The notes under the pieces: model-generated | Databases searched by the model: none | What the model was told of the DNA's origin: nothing | The model's input: only the letters and a program-made list of their open reading frames with translations | Translations under genes and position numbers: made by a program | Assembly (NCBI RefSeq): GCF_947581915.1 | Contig: NZ_CANPWG010000009.1 | Coordinates: 1 to 64,000, forward strand | Source of the DNA: Candidatus Palauibacter scopulicola | GTDB lineage: Bacteria; Gemmatimonadota; Gemmatimonadetes; Palauibacterales; Palauibacteraceae | DNA length: 64,000 nucleotides | Direction: 5' to 3' | In this document: positions 43,902 to 55,139 of the stretch, in pieces | Layout of the letters: every line of letters starts with the position of its first letter | Numbering within the stretch: position 1 is the stretch's first letter

Positions 43902-44765
43902 CTACTGCTGGAACTGGACCTGAAGGCCTAGTGCGTTCCCGGCAAGCAGGGGCCGGATCCGGACGGGGGCGGGTGGAGACGGTCCGAGGGAGGCCGACGA
44001 GGGTTCGACGCCGAGCCAGTTCTCGGCGGCGGCCGTCGCCAGGCCGCCCACCCACCAGCCGATGAAGCCGCCGACGACCACGTCGGACAGCCAGTGGCGG
44101 TCTCCGTAGATTCGGGCGAGTCCCGTCCCCGCCGCGGCCACGTAGAAGGGGATGGCCCACCCGCCGTCGGTCACCTCGTCGACCGCGGCGGCGATGGCGA
44201 AGGCGTAGGCCGTGTGGCCGGACCCCAGGGAGGCGTTGCCGCGGAAGGGATCGAAGTGGAGGACGCCCCGCTCATCTCTCGGGCGGCTTCGTCCCAGCGT
44301 CCAGTTGAGGACGGTGTTCGACATCGAGCCGGCGAAGACCCCGAAGAAGGCCGAAGTCGCCCGCCGGAGGCCCCGTTCCCCGTCCAACGCGACCCCGAGC
44401 AGAACTCCGCCCCCGGCCAGCAGGGGCGCGGTCCGCTCCCAGTCGCCGTACGTGTGGCCGGCCTCGGCCAAGTCGCGTCCCAACGGTCCCTGGTGGTCCA
44501 GCGCCAGGCCGCGGACGTGCTCGTCGAGGAGGAAGGCGCCGCCGAGCACGCCAGCCGCGAGGGCGACGCGCCTCCAGGTCTGGCCCGCCTCCCCATCCGC
44601 CGGCTCCGGGACTGCGAGGTTCGGGTTTCGTGCCGATGCGGGGTCCTGCGCAGCCAGTGGCAGGGTTAGCAAGAGCCACGCAACCCCGAGGATGGCGAGG
44701 CCCGCTCGGGGACCTCCCGTGCGCGTGATCCGGCGGCTGGCGCCGCAACGTCCGATGGATGTCAT
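43902..44765 (-). CDS. PAP2 family phosphatase
   Basis: This 287-residue membrane protein is a PAP2 (type 2 phosphatidic acid phosphatase) homologue, acting on lipid phosphates or undecaprenyl pyrophosphate at the outer face of the inner membrane. The three motifs are seen as TLGRSRPRDE, GSGHTAYAFA (PSGH-type) and ARIYGDRHWLSDVVVGG. A signal-like segment (LAILGVAWLLLTLPLAAQ) leads the protein. The ATG at 44765 is the first start with a plausible AAGGCG site. It diverges from recF across 124 bases. Confidence 0.87.
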   Translation of the reverse strand: MTSIGRCGASRRITRTGGPRAGLAILGVAWLLLTLPLAAQDPASARNPNLAVPEPADGEAGQTWRRVALAAGVLGGAFLLDEHVRGLALDHQGPLGRDLAEAGHTYGDWERTAPLLAGGGVLLGVALDGERGLRRATSAFFGVFAGSMSNTVLNWTLGRSRPRDERGVLHFDPFRGNASLGSGHTAYAFAIAAAVDEVTDGGWAIPFYVAAAGTGLARIYGDRHWLSDVVVGGFIGWWVGGLATAAAENWLGVEPSSASLGPSPPAPVRIRPLLAGNALGLQVQFQQ

Positions 44766-44852
44766 GAACGCCTTCGAAGCTGCCGCCCCCGCAGGCGTCG
44801 GGCAACCGCTCGCGGAGGTGTTCCCGACGAGGCCTCCAACGGGCAAATTTCC

Positions 44853-44881
44853 TTGCGGCATAAGGCTTTTCGCCGTATTTT
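44853..44881 (+). promoter_or_regulatory. predicted promoter of recF-dciA-gyrB (leaderless)
   Basis: TTGCGG (44853-44858), a 17-base spacer and TATTTT (44876-44881) end eight bases before the GTG at 44890. The surrounding A/T-rich patch is unusual for the window. No DnaA box is recognisable here. Confidence 0.6.
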
Positions 44882-44889
44882 TCGAGCCT

Positions 44890-46058
44890 GTGACGAAGAC
44901 ACCGGAGGCACCGTCTATCCGCCAGCCCGAGGCGTCCTCCGCGCCTTTCCTCAGGCGCTTGATCCTTCGCGACTACCGCAACTTCGAACGACTCGAATGC
45001 GAGTTCCCGGAGGCCGGCGTCGCGATCATCGGGCCCAACGGATCGGGCAAGACGAACCTCCTCGAGGCGATCTGCTACCTCGAGGTTTTTCGGTCCTTTC
45101 GAGGCGTGAAGGACCGCGAGCTGGTGCGGTTCGGACAGACGGTGTTCCGGGTGGAGGGTGAGGTCGAGGGGGGGATGTCCGTGGCGGCCGCCTACGACCG
45201 GTCGCAACGGATCAAGAAGGTCGAGGTCGACGCGCTCGAGGTGGAGCGGGTTTCGGCCGGGATCGGTTCGGTGGGGGTCGCGGCGTTTCGCCTCGACGAC
45301 GCCGAGATCGTGCGCGGGGGGCCAACGCTGCGGCGTCGCTTCCTCGACGTTGCGCTCTCGGTGGGCGTACCGGGCTATCTTCCGGCGCTGCAGCGCTACC
45401 GGAGTCTGCTGTCGCAACGGAACGAGGCGCTTCGGCGCGGCGGCTCGAACGACGAGATCGAAGCGTGGACGGAAGGGTTGATCGAGGCGGGTGGAGTCCT
45501 CACGGAAAGGCGGGCGACGTGGGTGTCGGAGGGGGCGGAGCGATACGCCGGTTTCTACGCGCGGATCTCGGGAGGAGACAGGGCGGGGCTTCGGTATTCG
45601 GCTTCGATCGCTTCGGACGGCGGAACGGAGGATGCGAAGGGCGCGGTCTCGTGGGAGGACCGCTTTCGACACGCGCTGGAGAGGACCGGGGAACGTGAGC
45701 GTCGCCAGGGCATGACGGTGGTGGGCCCGCACCGCGACGAGATCCGGTTCGAGGTCGAGGCGCCGGAGGGCCCCCGCGACCTCCGGAGCTACGGGTCGAG
45801 CGGACAGCAGCGTACGGCCGCGCTCGCCCTGCGCCTGCTCGAAGCGGACCGGCTCAGGGAGCGGCTCGGCCGCGAGCCCCTGTACCTGCTCGACGACGTG
45901 TTTGCGGAACTCGACGAGGGACGTTCCGACCGGCTGTTTCGCCTCTTCGAGTCCGAGCGGGACGGACAGGTGATTCTCACCGCGCCCAAGTCTGGTGACG
46001 TGGGGCTGATGGGTGGGAGGCTGGCGCGCTGGCGCCTGCGCAACGGCCGGCTCATCGC

Positions 46059-46062
<4 letters not shown>
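44890..46062 (+). CDS. recF: DNA replication and repair protein RecF
   Basis: This 390-residue SMC-like ATPase loads RecA at gaps with RecO/RecR. Walker A is GPNGSGKTNLLEA, preceded by the RecF opening RRLILRDYRNFERLECEF; the later signature is SYGSSGQQRTAALALRLL and Walker B LLDDVFAELDEGRS. The length is slightly above average because of a 20-residue N-terminal extension. The GTG at 44890 is chosen because a -10 lies eight bases upstream (leaderless) and the frame continues into the fold; no Shine-Dalgarno site exists. Its stop overlaps the dciA start (ATGA). Confidence 0.93.
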
Positions 46063-48430
<2,368 letters not shown>

Positions 48431-48481
48431 ACCTCCTCCCGAACCACCGTTCGTCGCCGGGGCACGCGGGTTGATAGCCCG

Positions 48482-48509
48482 TTGATGCCCGCCTCGATCC
48501 TTGTATCAG
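48482..48509 (+). promoter_or_regulatory. predicted promoter of small secreted protein gene
   Basis: TTGATG (48482-48487), a 16-base spacer and TATCAG (48504-48509) lie about 50 bases upstream of the ATG at 48559. A 7-bp hairpin, GAGGGCG/CGCCCTC (48511-48533), falls at the start of the predicted leader, followed by GGGGAGGTGG. Confidence 0.4.
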
Positions 48510-48558
48510 AGAGGGCGGCAGGGCGTCGCCCTCCGGGATCATTCAGGGGAGGTGGAAG

Positions 48559-48879
48559 ATGATGAGGATGAGGAGAGGCAGGAGAACGGCGTGGCCGCTC
48601 GCGGTGGCGTGGGCTTTCGCGGGCGCGCTGGCGATCTCGCTGGCGCAGCCGGCCGAGGTCGCGGCGCAGAGCGAGTGCGCCGAGTACATCTCGGGCGGCC
48701 CGAACAATCCGGCGAGCGGAACGCTGATCGGCTCTCAGAGCGTGACGATCTCTCTCGGCGCCGCCTTCGGCCTTAGCGTCGGGATCACCGCGACGTTCAA
48801 CGTGGGCGCGTACAACATGGATGACCGCTCAACGACCTACGTCCGGTGCGACGACTACACGGAGTGGTCCTTCCAGTGA
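48559..48879 (+). CDS. small secreted protein of unknown function
   Basis: I do not recognise this 106-residue protein. It has a clear signal peptide (MMRMRRGRRTAWPLAVAWAF, cleavage near EVAAQS) and a mature part of about 70 residues rich in Ser/Gly with two Cys (SECAEY and VRCDDY) that could form a disulphide. The hydrophobic SVTISLGAAFGLSVGITATF stretch may be a beta-hairpin. The ribosome-binding site GGGGAGGTGG is strong, so high expression is plausible. The downstream lipoprotein gene overlaps it by GTGA. Confidence 0.7.
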   Translation: MMRMRRGRRTAWPLAVAWAFAGALAISLAQPAEVAAQSECAEYISGGPNNPASGTLIGSQSVTISLGAAFGLSVGITATFNVGAYNMDDRSTTYVRCDDYTEWSFQ

Positions 48880-50042
48880 GCCGCATCCGGGGAATCGGCG
48901 GTTCGAGGTCGCGTCCCGCACAGGCTGACGTTTCGACTGCAAACCGTTCCCGGCCACCGAGTTCCGCTCGGTGGCCGGGAATCTTCTCGCGCACCGTCGC
49001 GCTGGGCCTTGCGGGCGCGCTCGGTGCTTTGGGCTGCGGAGGCGCCGCGGAGGCCGGCGACGATGGACGGTTGTATTTCAGCGAGGGCGTCAGCCAGGCC
49101 TACGAGATCGGGCCATCCGACGCCCGCCTCGATCAACTGGACGAACGGGTGAGCTTCGGTTCGATCGTTGACGTACTTGCCACACCGGCGGGCTACTTCG
49201 TCGCCGACGGCCTCGATCCGCGTATCGTGGTCCTCGACCGGAACCTCGATCCGGTGCGGATCCTGGGTGCGGAGGGGGAGGGGCCGGGAGAATACAGATT
49301 TCCAAGGCGCCTGATCCGGGCGGATGATCAGGTCCTGGTCCTCGACGGGGGAAACGCGCGGGTCGCGTACCTGACCCTGGAGGGTGATTTCGTCGCCAGC
49401 CAGCGGACCACCGGCAACGCCAACGACATCGCCGCCCATCCGGAACTCGGGCTGCTCGTCGCCGGCGATGCGTTCCCCGACCATTACCTGGCGCGGGTTG
49501 CGGAGCAGGGGTATACGGCTTTCGGACCGATTCCACCCGAGTTGGTCGTCGACTACGAAGGCGCATTCCAGTTGCCCGTGGACCTGGTCGCGGTGACGCC
49601 CGATGGCCTCATTCATGTCCTCGACGGGGACCAGCTTGCGCTCGTGAGCTATCGCCCCGACGGCGGCCTCGTGAGCGTCGTCTTCGTGCCCAGGGAAATG
49701 CGGGCCCGTGAACTGAAACGAAATGAGGAAACGGTCGAAGCACTCGGCGGACGTGATCGGGTTCTCGGTTCACCGATGGTGTCGGCACTTTCGCCCCTCG
49801 ACGATGGTCGCCTGGTTGCCCGAACGTCATGGGTGAACGCAAACGGTCTGATTACGAAGGGTCTCGTTCTGGACCGGGAGCGTCTCGAGGCGATCCCCCT
49901 GGTCTTCCCCGCCGACCGCGATTGGGAATGGGCGCGCGGGGCCGGCGTCTATCTCGACGGACTGGACCGGGCGGTGCTGAACCCCCTGCGGACTGTGAGC
50001 CTTGAAGCCGCGCCGGTCCAGCTTGTTGCCCAGGACCCATGA
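48876..50042 (+). CDS. beta-propeller-like lipoprotein
   Basis: This protein of about 388 residues has a hydrophobic segment with a lipobox ([10 protein letters not shown]) and repeating units such as [41 protein letters not shown] and [20 protein letters not shown] that match six-bladed beta-propeller proteins of Bacteroidota-like bacteria. The only usual start before the signal is GTG at 48876 (GTGA overlap), which leaves a long N-terminal region of over 35 residues and puts a perfect 15-bp hairpin inside the coding sequence; a non-canonical start after the hairpin is possible. The stop overlaps glpK (ATGA). Confidence 0.75.
   Translation: MSRIRGIGGSRSRPAQADVSTANRSRPPSSARWPGIFSRTVALGLAGALGALGCGGAAEAGDDGRLYFSEGVSQAYEIGPSDARLDQLDERVSFGSIVDVLATPAGYFVADGLDPRIVVLDRNLDPVRILGAEGEGPGEYRFPRRLIRADDQVLVLDGGNARVAYLTLEGDFVASQRTTGNANDIAAHPELGLLVAGDAFPDHYLARVAEQGYTAFGPIPPELVVDYEGAFQLPVDLVAVTPDGLIHVLDGDQLALVSYRPDGGLVSVVFVPREMRARELKRNEETVEALGGRDRVLGSPMVSALSPLDDGRLVARTSWVNANGLITKGLVLDRERLEAIPLVFPADRDWEWARGAGVYLDGLDRAVLNPLRTVSLEAAPVQLVAQDP
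48947..48981. terminator. perfect 15-bp hairpin between secreted protein and lipoprotein genes
   Basis: TTCCCGGCCACCGAG (48947-48961) pairs base for base with CTCGGTGGCCGGGAA (48967-48981) across a five-base loop. It may end or attenuate transcription from the small secreted gene, or mask the lipoprotein start region. A pyrimidine-rich TCTTCTC follows. Confidence 0.6.
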
Positions 50043-51526
50043 CGGCCCCCGTTGTCGTCGCGATCGATCAGGGGACGACCTCCACGCGTGCCATCGCGTT
50101 CGATCTCGAGGGGACCGCGGTGGCTGGCGCTCAGCGTGAGTTGCCCCAGAGCTATCCGCTGCCCGGCCGGGTCGAACATGATCCGGAGCGCATTCGAGAC
50201 GACGCGGTCGAGGTGACGCGGGAGGTCATCGAGGCCGCCGAGACGCTCGGGCACCGCGTGGCGGCGATCGGCATCACGAACCAGCGCGAGACGACCGTGG
50301 TCTGGGAACGCGCGAGCGGCAGGCCGATTTACCCGGCGATCGTGTGGCAGGACCGGCGGACGGCCAGAGAGTGTGCCGAGCTCCGCGCGGCAGGGCACGA
50401 GGGTCTGATCGAGCGCCGCACCGGTCTGCGGCTCGACCCGTACTTCTCCGGCACGAAGCTGGCGTGGATCCTCGACAACGTGTCCGGCGCGCGGGAAGCT
50501 GCCGAGACCGGGGATCTCGCCTTCGGGACGATCGACGCCTGGCTGCTCTGGTGTCTGACCGATGGGCGCGTGCACGCGACGGATGCGTCGAACGCGTCCC
50601 GGACCCTGCTCTACGACATCGACGAGGGTCGGTGGCACCCGGCACTGCTCGAACTGCTGCGCGTGCCCGCCTCCGTGTTGCCCGAGGTGCGCGATTCGGC
50701 CGGCGATTTCGGGGAAACAGCCGCCGATCTCTTCGGCCGCGCGATCCCGTTGCGGGGCGTGGCCGGCGACCAGCAGGCGGCGACGTTCGGGCAGGCGGCG
50801 TTCGACCCGGGCGGGATGAAGTTCACCTACGGGACGGGCGCGTTTGCGCTGCAGAACACGGGCGCCGACCGACTCGCCTCGCAGCACGGCCTGCTCACGA
50901 CGGTGGCCTGGCAGCTCGACGGGGAGCGCACGTACGCGCTCGAGGGCAGCATCTTCGCCGCCGGCGCCTCGGTTCAGTGGTTGCGAGATGGGTTGGGGAT
51001 CATCTCCGACGCCGCCGAGACGGAGGCCCTCGCCCGTGCCGTGGATTCGACCGGAGGGGTCGTACTGGTCCCCGCCTTCGTCGGGCTGGGCGGCATCCAT
51101 TGGGATCCGGACGCCCGCGCGGCACTGCTGGGAATGACGCGGGACACGGGGCGGGCCGAGATCGCCCGGGCGGCGCTGGAGGCTGTCGCCTACCAGTCAC
51201 GCGAACTGATCGACGCGATGCAGGCCGATGGGGCGCCGCGCCCCGCGACGTTGCGCGTGGACGGCGGGTTCACGCGCAACGACTGGGCGATGCAGTTTCT
51301 CGCCGACATCCTCGACCTCGAGATCGGGCGTCCGGTCGTGACCGAGACCACCGCGCTGGGGGCGGCGATGCTGGGTGGCCTCGGTGCCGGCGTGTTCGCG
51401 GATCTGCGGGAAGCCGCGGCACTGTGGCGCCACGACCGCGCGTGGCAGCCCACCATGGACGCCGAGAAGCGCGAAACGCTCTATTCCGGGTGGCGGCGCG
51501 CGGTCGCCCGCGTGCTCACGAACTGA
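50039..51526 (+). CDS. glpK: glycerol kinase
   Basis: This 495-residue FGGY-family kinase phosphorylates glycerol to glycerol 3-phosphate for lipid synthesis or catabolism. The opening [18 protein letters not shown], the substrate region [12 protein letters not shown] and [10 protein letters not shown], the nucleotide site [15 protein letters not shown] and the C-terminal ALRVDGG-type [20 protein letters not shown] are diagnostic. No glpF or glpD is next to it; the gene is translationally coupled (ATGA) to the propeller lipoprotein upstream, an unusual neighbour. The thyX gene follows after 43 bases. Confidence 0.94.
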   Translation: MTAPVVVAIDQGTTSTRAIAFDLEGTAVAGAQRELPQSYPLPGRVEHDPERIRDDAVEVTREVIEAAETLGHRVAAIGITNQRETTVVWERASGRPIYPAIVWQDRRTARECAELRAAGHEGLIERRTGLRLDPYFSGTKLAWILDNVSGAREAAETGDLAFGTIDAWLLWCLTDGRVHATDASNASRTLLYDIDEGRWHPALLELLRVPASVLPEVRDSAGDFGETAADLFGRAIPLRGVAGDQQAATFGQAAFDPGGMKFTYGTGAFALQNTGADRLASQHGLLTTVAWQLDGERTYALEGSIFAAGASVQWLRDGLGIISDAAETEALARAVDSTGGVVLVPAFVGLGGIHWDPDARAALLGMTRDTGRAEIARAALEAVAYQSRELIDAMQADGAPRPATLRVDGGFTRNDWAMQFLADILDLEIGRPVVTETTALGAAMLGGLGAGVFADLREAAALWRHDRAWQPTMDAEKRETLYSGWRRAVARVLTN

Positions 51527-51569
51527 TATTCTGCCCGAGAACACCCCCCTGTAGCGGCACGGGTAGCTC

Positions 51570-52553
51570 ATGGAGACGACCAGGAGGCCGACGGTCCCCG
51601 CGGCCGAGGAGATTCTCGGCGGGTATTTCCCCGTCCTCGACCACGGGTTCGTCGCGCTCGTCGACTACATGGGCTCGGATGCCGACGTGGAGGCGGCGGC
51701 CCGCGTCAGCTACGGGGCCGGCACGCGCCGCGTCAGCCAGACGCGCGGTCTCGTGCGGTATCTGCGGCGCCACGCGCACACGACGCCGAGCGAGATGGTC
51801 GAGCTCAAGTTCCACTGTTCCATGCCGATGTTCGTGGCGCGACAGTGGATCCGACACCGCACGGCTTCCGTCAACGAACTCAGCGCCCGCTACAGCCTCC
51901 TGCCGCTGCTGTTCTACAAGCCGGACCACGAGCAGTTCGCCTATCAGAGCCGCCTCAACAATCAGGGCCGGGAGGCGGATCCCGCCCCGGGCGACCTCTA
52001 CCGCAGCGCGATCGACCAGTGGGAGAGACTGCGGAACAACGCGGCCCATGCCTACGACTGGCTGCTGTCCGAAGATGTCGCCCGGGAACTCGCGCGGATC
52101 GACCTCCCTCTCTCCACTTATACGCAGTGGTACTGGAAGATCGACCTGCACAACCTCCTCCACTTCCTCCGGCTGCGCGTGGACTCGCATGCCCAGTGGG
52201 AAATCCAGGAGTACGGGCGGGTGATGGCTGGCATGCTACAGCGGGTCGCGCCGCTCAGCTACGAGGCCTGGGTCGACTACGAGGTGCTGGGGGCGCGGCT
52301 CAGTGCCGGGGAACTCGGGGTGCTCCGTAGCCTGCTGCGGCCGGACGCCGAGTCGGAATCGATTCACGCCGACGGCGTCGCGACGAAGGAGAATCTCCGG
52401 GAGGCCGGTCTGGCGCCCCGGGAGATCCGCGAGCTGCTGGACAAGCTGTCTCCCGTGGAACGCCCCGACTTCACGCTCGACCTCTCGCAGATGAAGAGCG
52501 CGGAGGAGATGTCCGGCAAGATGGCGGAGGCGGTGCCGGAGCCCACCGCCTGA
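51570..52553 (+). CDS. thyX: flavin-dependent thymidylate synthase ThyX
   Basis: This 327-residue enzyme makes dTMP from dUMP using FAD and methylenetetrahydrofolate, replacing ThyA. The ThyX motif RHRxxSxNExSxRY is seen as RHRTASVNELSARY, and the substrate-binding ends HTTPSEMVELKFHCSMPMFV and WYWKIDLHNLLHFLRLR are clear. The C-terminal 70 residues (after LGVLRSLL) extend beyond the compact family form and look helical. The ribosome-binding site is weak. It is the last gene before the minus-strand block. Confidence 0.95.
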   Translation: METTRRPTVPAAEEILGGYFPVLDHGFVALVDYMGSDADVEAAARVSYGAGTRRVSQTRGLVRYLRRHAHTTPSEMVELKFHCSMPMFVARQWIRHRTASVNELSARYSLLPLLFYKPDHEQFAYQSRLNNQGREADPAPGDLYRSAIDQWERLRNNAAHAYDWLLSEDVARELARIDLPLSTYTQWYWKIDLHNLLHFLRLRVDSHAQWEIQEYGRVMAGMLQRVAPLSYEAWVDYEVLGARLSAGELGVLRSLLRPDAESESIHADGVATKENLREAGLAPREIRELLDKLSPVERPDFTLDLSQMKSAEEMSGKMAEAVPEPTA

Positions 52554-52584
52554 CGGACAGGCGGCGGCGTTCCGTCCTCCCCGG

Positions 52585-54318
52585 TCACGCCGCGCGCGTA
52601 GCCTTTCCCGGAAGAGTGCGTGCGGCGAACCACACCAGCGACCCCAGCCACAGCGCGTAGAACACGATCCGGATCGGGTGGAGCGCCAGCGATTCCTGGA
52701 ACTGCGGCGCTACCCCGGCGACCAGCATCGTCGTTCGCGACAGCTGTTCGGCCGTGAACCATCCCCACAGGATCGCGGCCCACAGCAGACTCCACCGCTT
52801 CCAGGTCGGAGGCCCCAACTCGGCCGGCAACCGGCGCACGTTCATGTAGCCGATGACGAGTGTGAACAGGAACATGCTGGACATCGTGAACGGGCCGGCG
52901 ATGAGGAGGAGGAAATCGGGCTGCAGCACATCCAGCGCCTCCCCGCCGATCCACGACGCGGCAATGATCCCCATCGCCGCCAGAACGAAGATCGTCAGAA
53001 ACACGAGAAACGTGCGCTTCTGGGTGAAGAAGCGGGTCCTGTACCCGAAGCGCTCGAAGAAGATGCAGCCCGTGATGCGTGTGACGGTGTCGAGGATCGC
53101 AAGCTGGGTCGAAAAGATGACGAACGATCCCCCGAGCAGGAACGCGACCCGGAGCCATAGCCCGCCGACCCGTTCGATCGCCTCGCCCTGCAGCGTCACC
53201 ATGGTGGTCAGATCGCCCGCGATCTCCGGGCTGTCCGTCCCCAGCGTCGCCGCGACGAGCATGCAGGTGATGACGACGCTCAGGAGTGTCAGGGCAACGA
53301 AGGTGACGAGCAGTTCCTGGTGGACGACCCGCATCCAGCCTCGGAAACGCCCGAGTTGGGTCGGGTCGTTCGTGTCGAAGACGAAACCCGTCGTGCTGAT
53401 GTCCTCATTGCGTCCCCGGATGCCGGCGATCCGTCCCTGGAAGCGCGCCATCCCGAAGCCCTTGTCGCGCAGCCAGAGCGATTGTGCGAGGAGCAGGGTA
53501 CCCCCGGTGCCGGCATACGCGACCGCGAGGATCAGCGTCGGAAACTGATCCCCGGTGAACAGTTCGGCGGGGGCGCTTCCGAAGGAGACGGCGCCGACCG
53601 CGAGTTCGAGGAAGTGGGAGGGAACGAAACCGACCACGAGGAGCGTGATCGCAAGGAGGGGGAAGAACCCCGCCACCAGGGCGATCTCACAGCGCTCCAG
53701 GACGTTGTATACGATTCGGGAAACCGCGAGCCCGAACCAGATGCAGGCGAGCATGAGCAGCGCCATCGGTTGCCACTGGATCTGCGGCCCCCCGGCGAGG
53801 ACGACGATCTGACCCACGAATTCGGCGGACTGCGACGCCCACCCGGGCCAGAAGAAGCTGGCCAGCGTCGCCACCAGGAAGAGCCAGGGCCAGAACCCGA
53901 GCCGGTCGAGCCGCGCCATGCCGGCGAACGTCGACTCGCCGGTGGCGATGGTCCAGCGTTCGATCTCGCCGATGACGACGAACTGGGTCACGACGCCGAT
54001 CCAGAACAGCCACCAGATCGAGAACCCGTTGGCCGCCACGAGGTTGGGCCAGAGGAGAAACTCGCCGCTTCCCAGACCCATGCCGAGCGCGATGACGGAT
54101 GGGCCGATGATGTGCCTGAGGCGGGGCACGCGGGACATGCGGCGGACGAACTTGAACGGCGGTCCGTGACCGCGGTCGGGAAAGGCCTCGGTGTCCGGCG
54201 CGTCGGGCAGCGTGCTCTCGTCGAGCGGCTGGTACACGCCGCCGCGGTATTGCTGTCCCTCCTCGGTGCTCGCGGAGATCGAGTCCGGCGCCGTCGAGCC
54301 GGGTCCTTGCTCGCTCAA
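52585..54318 (-). CDS. Nramp-like transporter lacking canonical metal motifs
   Basis: This 577-residue polytopic protein has the layout of Nramp/APC-fold transporters, with about 11 hydrophobic segments after a 50-residue soluble N-terminus. The first helix reads IIGPSVIALGMGLGSGEFLL: where metal-carrying Nramps have DPGN there is GSGE. The sixth-helix MPH motif is also not seen (LILAVAYAGTGGTLLLAQSL). A long insert with DTNDPTQLGRFRGW follows. It may therefore move something other than divalent metal. The TTG at 54318 overlaps the upstream lipoprotein stop (TTGA) and has no Shine-Dalgarno site, so coupling is assumed. Confidence 0.78.
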   Translation of the reverse strand: MSEQGPGSTAPDSISASTEEGQQYRGGVYQPLDESTLPDAPDTEAFPDRGHGPPFKFVRRMSRVPRLRHIIGPSVIALGMGLGSGEFLLWPNLVAANGFSIWWLFWIGVVTQFVVIGEIERWTIATGESTFAGMARLDRLGFWPWLFLVATLASFFWPGWASQSAEFVGQIVVLAGGPQIQWQPMALLMLACIWFGLAVSRIVYNVLERCEIALVAGFFPLLAITLLVVGFVPSHFLELAVGAVSFGSAPAELFTGDQFPTLILAVAYAGTGGTLLLAQSLWLRDKGFGMARFQGRIAGIRGRNEDISTTGFVFDTNDPTQLGRFRGWMRVVHQELLVTFVALTLLSVVITCMLVAATLGTDSPEIAGDLTTMVTLQGEAIERVGGLWLRVAFLLGGSFVIFSTQLAILDTVTRITGCIFFERFGYRTRFFTQKRTFLVFLTIFVLAAMGIIAASWIGGEALDVLQPDFLLLIAGPFTMSSMFLFTLVIGYMNVRRLPAELGPPTWKRWSLLWAAILWGWFTAEQLSRTTMLVAGVAPQFQESLALHPIRIVFYALWLGSLVWFAARTLPGKATRAA

Positions 54319-55130
54319 GGCGTCGGAGGATCGAAGCGTCCGTCGGGCACCGTCTCACCCGCGGCCACATCCTCGAAGTAGATGAAACGGCCGCCCCCAT
54401 CGAGGAGCCGCGTCATGGCGAACCGGATGTCGCCGACCGGCTGCCAGTCGGACCACCAGATGACCTCTCCGGGAGCTTCCGCCCGCCCCAGGTGGTATTG
54501 CCACGCCATCATGCGCCCCGACTCGTCGAGGAAACCCCAGTACTGGTCTTCGGTGGTACCCAGGCCCTGGTCGAAGCTGAGGTGGACCACCTCGTACGCT
54601 TCGCCGTCGGAGAGCGTACGCGTCCCCTCGTAGGCGAGATGAACGCCCGGGTCGTCCCACTTGAACGGCATGATCGCCCAGTACGTGTCGTTGATGAAGG
54701 CGCCATAGCCGCGCCGGAGCGCGGAGTCCCGCGCCGCGCCGGCCAGTTCCTCCCCCCCGACCCATGCGCGTCCGGCCGGGACCTTGTCGAGCTCGGGGTG
54801 CGGCTCGACCTCGTTCACGTTGAAGAGCAGCAGATGGGGCGTCCCGTCCACCGCATAGGCGACGCGATACCGTCCGTCGTACCGGTCCCACGAATGCTCA
54901 CGGTTCGCCACGATCTCGCCGTCGCGTTCCACGATCCAGCGGAACGACAGGTATCGCGTTCGATCCCACGCCTCCCGTCCACCGAGACTCTCGGCCAGCC
55001 GCGCGGCGTGCACGGCCGCGGTCTCGTCCGGCGCCGCGGCGGCCGTCGCGGCCCCGCCACCGTCGTCCGGCGCCCCGCCGCCGCACGCGACGAGCGCGGA
55101 CGCCGCCAACATCGTACAGAGTCTCAGCAT
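54315..55130 (-). CDS. unknown lipoprotein
   Basis: This 271-residue protein has a lipoprotein signal (MLRLCTMLAASALVAC), an Ala/Gly-rich linker, then a beta-rich domain (YLSFRWIVERDGEIVANREH, then YEVVHLSFDQGLGTTEDQYW and GDIRFAMTRLLDGGG). It recalls outer-membrane lipoprotein-sorting-like half-barrels, but I cannot name the family. The ATG at 55130 has AAGGAGGGT at ideal spacing. It lies nine bases after the gyrase A homologue on the same strand and overlaps the Nramp-like gene, so the three form one operon. Confidence 0.8.
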   Translation of the reverse strand: MLRLCTMLAASALVACGGGAPDDGGGAATAAAAPDETAAVHAARLAESLGGREAWDRTRYLSFRWIVERDGEIVANREHSWDRYDGRYRVAYAVDGTPHLLLFNVNEVEPHPELDKVPAGRAWVGGEELAGAARDSALRRGYGAFINDTYWAIMPFKWDDPGVHLAYEGTRTLSDGEAYEVVHLSFDQGLGTTEDQYWGFLDESGRMMAWQYHLGRAEAPGEVIWWSDWQPVGDIRFAMTRLLDGGGRFIYFEDVAAGETVPDGRFDPPTP

Positions 55131-55139
55131 GGACCCTCC

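Noticed and set aside
44766-44889. Chromosome origin in the gap before recF
   Set aside because: The recF-dciA-gyrB order invites it, but the gap is only 124 bases, has no recognisable DnaA boxes or long AT-rich unwinding element, and dnaA/dnaN are missing.
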